Origin: Sulfurovum sp.
GTDB lineage: Bacteria; Campylobacterota; Campylobacteria; Campylobacterales; Sulfurovaceae
NCBI GenBank assembly: GCA_027071315.1
Contig: JALSUP010000181.1
Location: 1-53,019, forward strand
DNA: 53,019 nt
Direction: 5' to 3'
Shown piece by piece: positions 49,232-53,019 of this stretch (positions within the stretch are counted from its first letter, which is position 1; every line of letters starts with the position of its first letter). A model generated the notes under the pieces. The model searched no databases. It saw nothing but the letters and a program-made list of their open reading frames with translations, and had not been told where the DNA came from. Both the position numbers and the translations under genes were made by a program.

Positions 49232-49243
49232 TTAGAGGTGCCC
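49232..49243. repeat. TTAGAGGTGCCC motif, site 2
   Basis: Identical to 26758-26769 and complementary to 52898-52909; it lies 20 bases upstream of the secreted repeat protein gene. Confidence 0.4.
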
Positions 49244-49262
49244 TTATATAAAAGGAGAAAAA

Positions 49263-50063
49263 ATGGTAAAAATAAAACATCTGTATGTAGTGTTAATATG
49301 GGCAGGACTACTACTACCTTCCTCCATATGGGCAGAGCACTTTTGGGTGGGTCTGTTTTCCAAAAAAACACCCTACACAGAACAGTCTTTAATTGTGAGT
49401 ACGAAACTGAGTCATTTTAATACCTCTATTGAAAGAGAGTGGCGTAATAATTCTCAAATTGTCGACATAGAATACGGCGATGACCGCTGGATGGCAATCT
49501 CTGCCAAAGGAACGGGCTATACGCAGCAGGTCTATATTCATAAGCGAGACTGGAAAAAATTTGAAGCTTCGGTAGCGGCTTACTCTCAACAGGGATTCAA
49601 GCTTATCAATGTGGAGAACGGCAAGGGGTACTGGCTTGGCATCATGGCAAAAGGGACAGACTATACGGATGTCATACTTAAAAATATCCGTTATGAAGAG
49701 GCATTTCTCAAAGAAATCACCAGGCAGTGGAATGCAGGCTATCATTTGATCGATGTCGAGCCGGCAGAAGGTACCTGGGTAGGTATTTTTGCCAAAGGTA
49801 CGGGTTTTGAAGACCAGGATTACCACAGTGTCGATGACTGGGATGCCGTTCCCGGTATCATCAAAGAGCGATGGGATCAAGGCTACAGACTGCTCAATGT
49901 GGAATACGGCGGAGGAAAATGGTTCTGTATCTTTGTGAAAGACAAGAGAGCAAGAATTGAGTCTTACTCTGTCAATTCCAGAATTCCTGCCTTTAGAAAG
50001 TCGATTCATAAGCAGTGGAACAGAGGATATCAGCTGATTGACCTGGCACACGGAAGAGACTAA
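49263..50063 (+). CDS. Secreted five-repeat protein (DUF7477-like)
   Basis: A 266-residue protein with a signal peptide (about 1-24) and strong AAAGGAG upstream. The mature part is built of ~48-residue repeats of the form Trp-x2-Gly-Tyr-x-Leu-Ile-x-Val-Glu-x-Gly-x-Gly-x-Trp-x-Gly-Ile-x-Ala-Lys-Gly-Thr. Four are complete; the N-terminus begins with the second half of a unit (Phe-Trp-Val-Gly-Leu-Phe) and the C-terminus ends with the first half (Trp-Asn-Arg-Gly-Tyr-Gln-Leu-Ile-Asp). Such split units often close a ring, so a five-bladed propeller is suggested. I recall DUF7477 for similar repeats; function unknown. Confidence 0.75.
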   Translation: MVKIKHLYVVLIWAGLLLPSSIWAEHFWVGLFSKKTPYTEQSLIVSTKLSHFNTSIEREWRNNSQIVDIEYGDDRWMAISAKGTGYTQQVYIHKRDWKKFEASVAAYSQQGFKLINVENGKGYWLGIMAKGTDYTDVILKNIRYEEAFLKEITRQWNAGYHLIDVEPAEGTWVGIFAKGTGFEDQDYHSVDDWDAVPGIIKERWDQGYRLLNVEYGGGKWFCIFVKDKRARIESYSVNSRIPAFRKSIHKQWNRGYQLIDLAHGRD

Positions 50064-50068
50064 AGCGT

Positions 50069-50095
50069 AAAAATATGTCAATTTGACATATTTTT
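50069..50095. terminator. Bidirectional terminator-like palindrome
   Basis: A 13-bp perfect inverted repeat AAAAATATGTCAA/TTGACATATTTTT around a single T, with A- and T-runs at the ends, six bases after the stop of the repeat-protein gene. The stem is AT-rich, so it could also be an operator for radC. Confidence 0.5.
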
Positions 50096-50117
50096 ACCAA
50101 AGGGCTGAAAATCATTT

Positions 50118-50123
50118 TATACT
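50118..50123 (+). promoter_or_regulatory. -10-like box of radC
   Basis: TTTATACT, seven bases before the radC ATG, contains TATACT (about 50118-50123). It implies a leaderless or nearly leaderless transcript; an upstream promoter is equally possible. Confidence 0.3.
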
Positions 50124-50129
50124 CATAAA

Positions 50130-50789
50130 ATGAAAACTTTAAAAGAATTGCATAAAAGTGACCAGCCCAGAGAAAAACTTCTGCACAAAGGGGTGGAAGC
50201 CCTCAAAAATGATGAGCTTCTTGCCATACTGCTCGGTACCGGCATACAGGGGAAAGATGTGCGAAAGCTCTCCAAAGAGATCATTGCACTGCTTGATGAG
50301 GGTTTGGACATGCTGACCCTTGAAAAACTCTGTACTGTCCATGGACTGGGACAGGTCAAAGCCTCACAGATACTCGCTTCTATTGCGCTGAGCAAACGCT
50401 ACCTCATACGTGCCAACAAACGTATTACTTCCGCACAGGAGGTGTATGACGAACTCAGATCCTTTTCGACCAAGTCGCAGGAACACTTTCTCAGCATCAC
50501 CCTGGACGGTGCCTCCCACATCATCAACACCCGAACGGTATTCATCGGAACGCTGAACCAGTCGCTGGCACACCCCAGAGAGGTCTTCTCCGATGCTATT
50601 GCCGACAGGGCCGCCGGTATCATCATCGCCCACAACCACCCCTCCGGCACACTCGAAGCCAGCAGGGCCGACATACAGATCACCCAGCGTTTAAAAGAAG
50701 TTTCCAAACTGGTAGGCATCGAACTGCTCGACCATGTCATTTTGTCAAAGCAGGGGTACTACAGTTTTTCGGATGAAGGTCTGTTATGA
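50130..50789 (+). CDS. radC: RadC/JAB-domain protein
   Basis: A 219-residue protein with an N-terminal UPF0758 helical/HhH-like region (about 1-95) and a C-terminal JAB1/MPN metalloprotease-like domain, whose JAMM motif is His-Asn-His-Pro-Ser-Gly-x8-Asp near 168-181. The length is normal for RadC. The name is historical; a direct DNA repair role is not established. It stands alone between the repeat-protein gene and a decayed transposase remnant. Confidence 0.93.
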   Translation: MKTLKELHKSDQPREKLLHKGVEALKNDELLAILLGTGIQGKDVRKLSKEIIALLDEGLDMLTLEKLCTVHGLGQVKASQILASIALSKRYLIRANKRITSAQEVYDELRSFSTKSQEHFLSITLDGASHIINTRTVFIGTLNQSLAHPREVFSDAIADRAAGIIIAHNHPSGTLEASRADIQITQRLKEVSKLVGIELLDHVILSKQGYYSFSDEGLL

Positions 50790-50820
50790 CTATGAAGAGA
50801 CAGACCCTCCGTCTGAAAGG

Positions 50821-50927
50821 GTATGACTATTCGTAAGAATTGGCGAAATGATATCTCGTACCGTAGACTGATGTTGTATATCAAAAACAATCCTTTGAGA
50901 TGGGAAGAGAACAGTTTGTATTCGTAA
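50821..50927 (+). pseudogene. Decayed RAYT/Y1 transposase C-terminus
   Basis: In the frame 50832-50927 the translation contains Tyr-Arg-Arg-Leu-Met-Leu-Tyr-Ile-Lys-Asn-Asn-Pro-Leu-Arg-Trp-Glu-Glu, the typical C-terminal helix and Asn-Asn-Pro-Leu-x-Trp end of REP-associated transposases. A Tyr-Asp-Tyr in another frame just upstream, followed by one apparent base loss, fits the Tyr-x-x-x-Val-Arg-Asn segment of the same family. No start or upstream domain is left. It is not derived from the intact RAYT at 39375, whose C-terminus differs. Confidence 0.65.
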
Positions 50928-51019
50928 AGGTACGTTTCTTCTAACACCTTCTCTTCACCCAACAGGGTGATGAATTCCCTGCGCTTTTTCGCTATACTCA
51001 GCTATATAAAGGGGAGACA

Positions 51020-52726
51020 ATGCAAAAAAATATCTTCAATTCAAAACGGGCGGCTATGATTCTGTATGTGCTGCTGCCATTCACTTTTCTTCATGCTTCC
51101 GGTACGCCTGTGATGACACCGATCATCTCTTACCTGCTATCAGACACCTCGTTTCCCAATGCTGTACCGCATAATGAAAGTTTTACTTCCGAGCACTTCA
51201 GCGGTTCACAGAACTGTGCCCGTTGTCATGACGGTATTGTTGATGAGAGTAACGGTAAAGATGTCTCCATTGTCAAGAGCTGGAAAAGCAGTATGATGGC
51301 AAATGCCGCCATAGACCCTCTCTGGAGAGCAAAGGTCGCCAGTGAAATCAAGCGTAATCCGCAGCATAAAGAAACCATTGAGAAGAAGTGCAGCCGCTGT
51401 CATACGCCTATGGCAACGGTCGAAGCAGGGTTTGCAGATGACCCCGTTGCACTTTTCGGCGACGGTTTCTTCAACCCTGCCAACCCCCATTATGATGAAG
51501 CGATGAATGGCGTCTCCTGCAGCCTCTGCCACCAGATAGAGAACACACCCGATCTTGGCACCCCTGCAGGCTCGTCCGGGCACTTCACCATTGTGGACAA
51601 CAGCGGCACCGACAGGAAGATATACGGACAGTATACTTCTCCCCGAACACCACCCATGCAGAACAGTGTCGCATTCACCCCGGCATACAGCGCCCACATG
51701 GATGACTCCAAACTCTGTGCCAGCTGTCACAACCTGGAAACCCCGGTCATCGATATGCAGGGAGAGATCAGCGATCAGCTCTTCCCCGAACAGATGGTCT
51801 ATACGGAGTGGGAGAACAGTGCCTATGCCTCGACACAGAGCTGTCAGTCCTGCCATATGCCTAAAACGGAAGGCAGTGTGATCATCTCGACCCGTGGTGG
51901 CAGACTGTCGGCGAGAAGCCCTTTCTATACGCATCAGTTCATCGGTGCCAATACCTATATGCTGGAGATCATCAAAAACAACCGTACGCTCCTGGGTGCC
52001 ATGGCGGACGAAGCGAGTTTTGACAAGACCATTACAGAGACGAAAACCCTGCTGCTTGCTGCCGCAGAAGTAGGTATCGTCGAAAAGAGTTTTAGTGATG
52101 GGACACTGAACTTTAAAGTCAGGGTCAGAAACCACAGTGGACACAAGTTCCCGACAAGTTACCCGGCCCGCCGTGCCTGGCTGCATGTCAAAGTGCTTGA
52201 TGCCGAAGGGAAGACCGTATTTGAGTCGGGTGCGATGGACAGCAGAGGAAAGATACCGGATATAGACGGGAAGCCGGATCCTCTTCAGTACGAACCGCAC
52301 CATGAGACCATTACCACTGCGTCGCAGGTGCAGGTGTACGAAACGGTGATGGCAGACATGAACGACAACCTGACTTACACCCTGATGCATGCATCTCACT
52401 ACCTGAAAGACAACCGCATATTGCCCAACGGCTTCGACAAGTCAAGCGCCCCTGCCACGGTCAAGCCTTACGGCCTGGCCATGACAGACAGTGACTTCAC
52501 CGGTGGAAGCGACACTGTCAACTATGCCATTGCCAATGTGGGCAACAGCAGTCAGTACACCATTACCGTGACATTGAAATACCAGACACTCCCCTACGGC
52601 TTTGCCAATGATCTCTTTAAAGACACAGACCTGAAAGAGGTGGCACTCATGAAATCACTGGACGATCAGACAACCGTACATTCGGAAGACATTTCAAGCA
52701 GTACCGAGGTGGTGACGGTACCGTAG
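51020..52726 (+). CDS. Exported five-haem cytochrome c
   Basis: A 568-residue protein with an N-terminal export signal (about 1-27) and five Cys-x2-Cys-His haem sites: Cys66-His70, Cys124-His128, Cys167-His171, Cys233-His237 and Cys275-His279. The remaining ~280 residues lack haem sites and are beta-rich, with His-Ser-Gly-His-Lys-Phe-Pro near 370-380. The haem part resembles cytochrome c554/multihaem electron-transfer modules; the C-terminal region is seen in uncharacterised multihaem proteins. Periplasmic electron transfer is the likely role. It is preceded by GGGGAG and appears to be a single gene; no redox partner is adjacent in the window. Confidence 0.88.
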   Translation: MQKNIFNSKRAAMILYVLLPFTFLHASGTPVMTPIISYLLSDTSFPNAVPHNESFTSEHFSGSQNCARCHDGIVDESNGKDVSIVKSWKSSMMANAAIDPLWRAKVASEIKRNPQHKETIEKKCSRCHTPMATVEAGFADDPVALFGDGFFNPANPHYDEAMNGVSCSLCHQIENTPDLGTPAGSSGHFTIVDNSGTDRKIYGQYTSPRTPPMQNSVAFTPAYSAHMDDSKLCASCHNLETPVIDMQGEISDQLFPEQMVYTEWENSAYASTQSCQSCHMPKTEGSVIISTRGGRLSARSPFYTHQFIGANTYMLEIIKNNRTLLGAMADEASFDKTITETKTLLLAAAEVGIVEKSFSDGTLNFKVRVRNHSGHKFPTSYPARRAWLHVKVLDAEGKTVFESGAMDSRGKIPDIDGKPDPLQYEPHHETITTASQVQVYETVMADMNDNLTYTLMHASHYLKDNRILPNGFDKSSAPATVKPYGLAMTDSDFTGGSDTVNYAIANVGNSSQYTITVTLKYQTLPYGFANDLFKDTDLKEVALMKSLDDQTTVHSEDISSSTEVVTVP

Positions 52727-53019
52727 AGAGAGGGTATCAATACCGCCCCTATTTCTGGAGAATTGGATCAGAGAAGATATAGGATACAAAATCCAGTTAA
52801 AGATCTTTTATCATGGAAATTGCGGATATATTTGCGGGTATTTATAGTGATGAAGTATTACATTATAGGGGAAGGTCTGCTTTATTATATGCTTTATGGG
52901 CACCTCTAAAAATACCCTCCCAATTCCAAAATCAGAACCTAAAGTCATTATTCCTCAAATGATGCCTTCATTCATTTGAGAGAAATTCTATAAAATCAAT
53001 AGAAAAAATTCTTCCATAA
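52727..53019. other. Right-edge intergenic region
   Basis: 293 bases to the window end without a convincing gene. It holds a GGTATCAATACC palindrome just after the cytochrome gene (about 52735-52746), and at 52898 an inverted TTAGAGGTGCCC copy followed by AAAATACCCTCCC. The latter could be the terminal repeat of an insertion sequence continuing to the right. Confidence 0.4.
52898..52909. repeat. TTAGAGGTGCCC motif, site 3 (inverted)
   Basis: GGGCACCTCTAA, the reverse complement of the motif at 26758 and 49232. Confidence 0.4.

Noticed and set aside
51206-52399. 397-codon frame antisense to the five-haem cytochrome
   Set aside because: It lies wholly inside a gene with five intact haem motifs, and its translation is compositionally unnatural (very Arg/His/Cys-rich).

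Overview
The window looks like chromosomal DNA of a chemolithotrophic Campylobacterota (Epsilonproteobacteria), most like Sulfurovum or Sulfurimonas. This is judged from protein character and gene order, not from a search. The signs are the ksgA - RNase J (Asn/Gln-rich N-terminus) - kdsD series, nrdB near pcm, a Campylobacterota-style NrdB N-terminus, TATAAT -10 boxes without clear -35 boxes, and a base composition near 40-45% GC.

Layout. 1-2063 is the edge of an AT-rich integrated element: small unknown genes, an excisionase-like protein and a tyrosine integrase, ending against the 3' end of tRNA-Ser(UGA). 2077-2600 is a four-tRNA cluster on the minus strand (Ser, Leu, Cys, Gly) with a structured palindromic insert. 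2722-4842 carries ilvD and a small membrane protein. 5096-11254 is a minus-strand run ksgA > rnj > kdsD > rluB-like > rarA. 11372-16821 holds hisF, a nucleoside-phosphorylase-like gene, rlmN with a 33-codon membrane peptide, an RluA-family synthase and purB. Two exact 16-bp matches to the chromosomal parS consensus lie 2.3 kb apart here, inside coding sequence. 17004-26754 holds nrdA, gltA, ppnP, nrdB, a nitrilase-family hydrolase, pcm, a helix-turn-helix/coiled-coil protein and a ChaA-like cation/proton antiporter.

26769-32234 is a complete minus-strand bat/MoxR locus: BatA, a BatB-TPR fusion, BatD, MoxR and a DUF58 protein. 32343-36039 holds an L,D-transpeptidase, coaE, dapF and a Sel1-repeat protein, followed by tRNA-Val(GAC). 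36335-44848 is a type I restriction-modification locus, hsdM-hsdS-[REP array/RAYT transposase/REP array]-AlbA-type ATPase-hsdR. 45211-52726 mixes stress and envelope genes: DoxX, an exported MsrB-MsrA fusion, a truncated haemoglobin, a zinc-ribbon membrane protein, a YgjP-type metallopeptidase, a MORN-type lipoprotein, a secreted repeat protein, radC and a five-haem cytochrome c.

The intergenic regions are unusually rich in repeats. There are two copies of a ~260-bp long-hairpin element whose outer arms differ between copies yet are self-complementary in each; three copies of a ~330-bp MITE-like element, one with its two halves in swapped order; several REP/BIME-type palindromes; a RAYT transposase between two direct copies of a REP cluster; and a decayed RAYT tail. 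A possible small RNA with a C-rich loop lies between ppnP and nrdB. The items most worth a second look are the parS pair, the hairpin element with copy-specific arms, the sRNA candidate and the REP-flanked RAYT inside the restriction operon.
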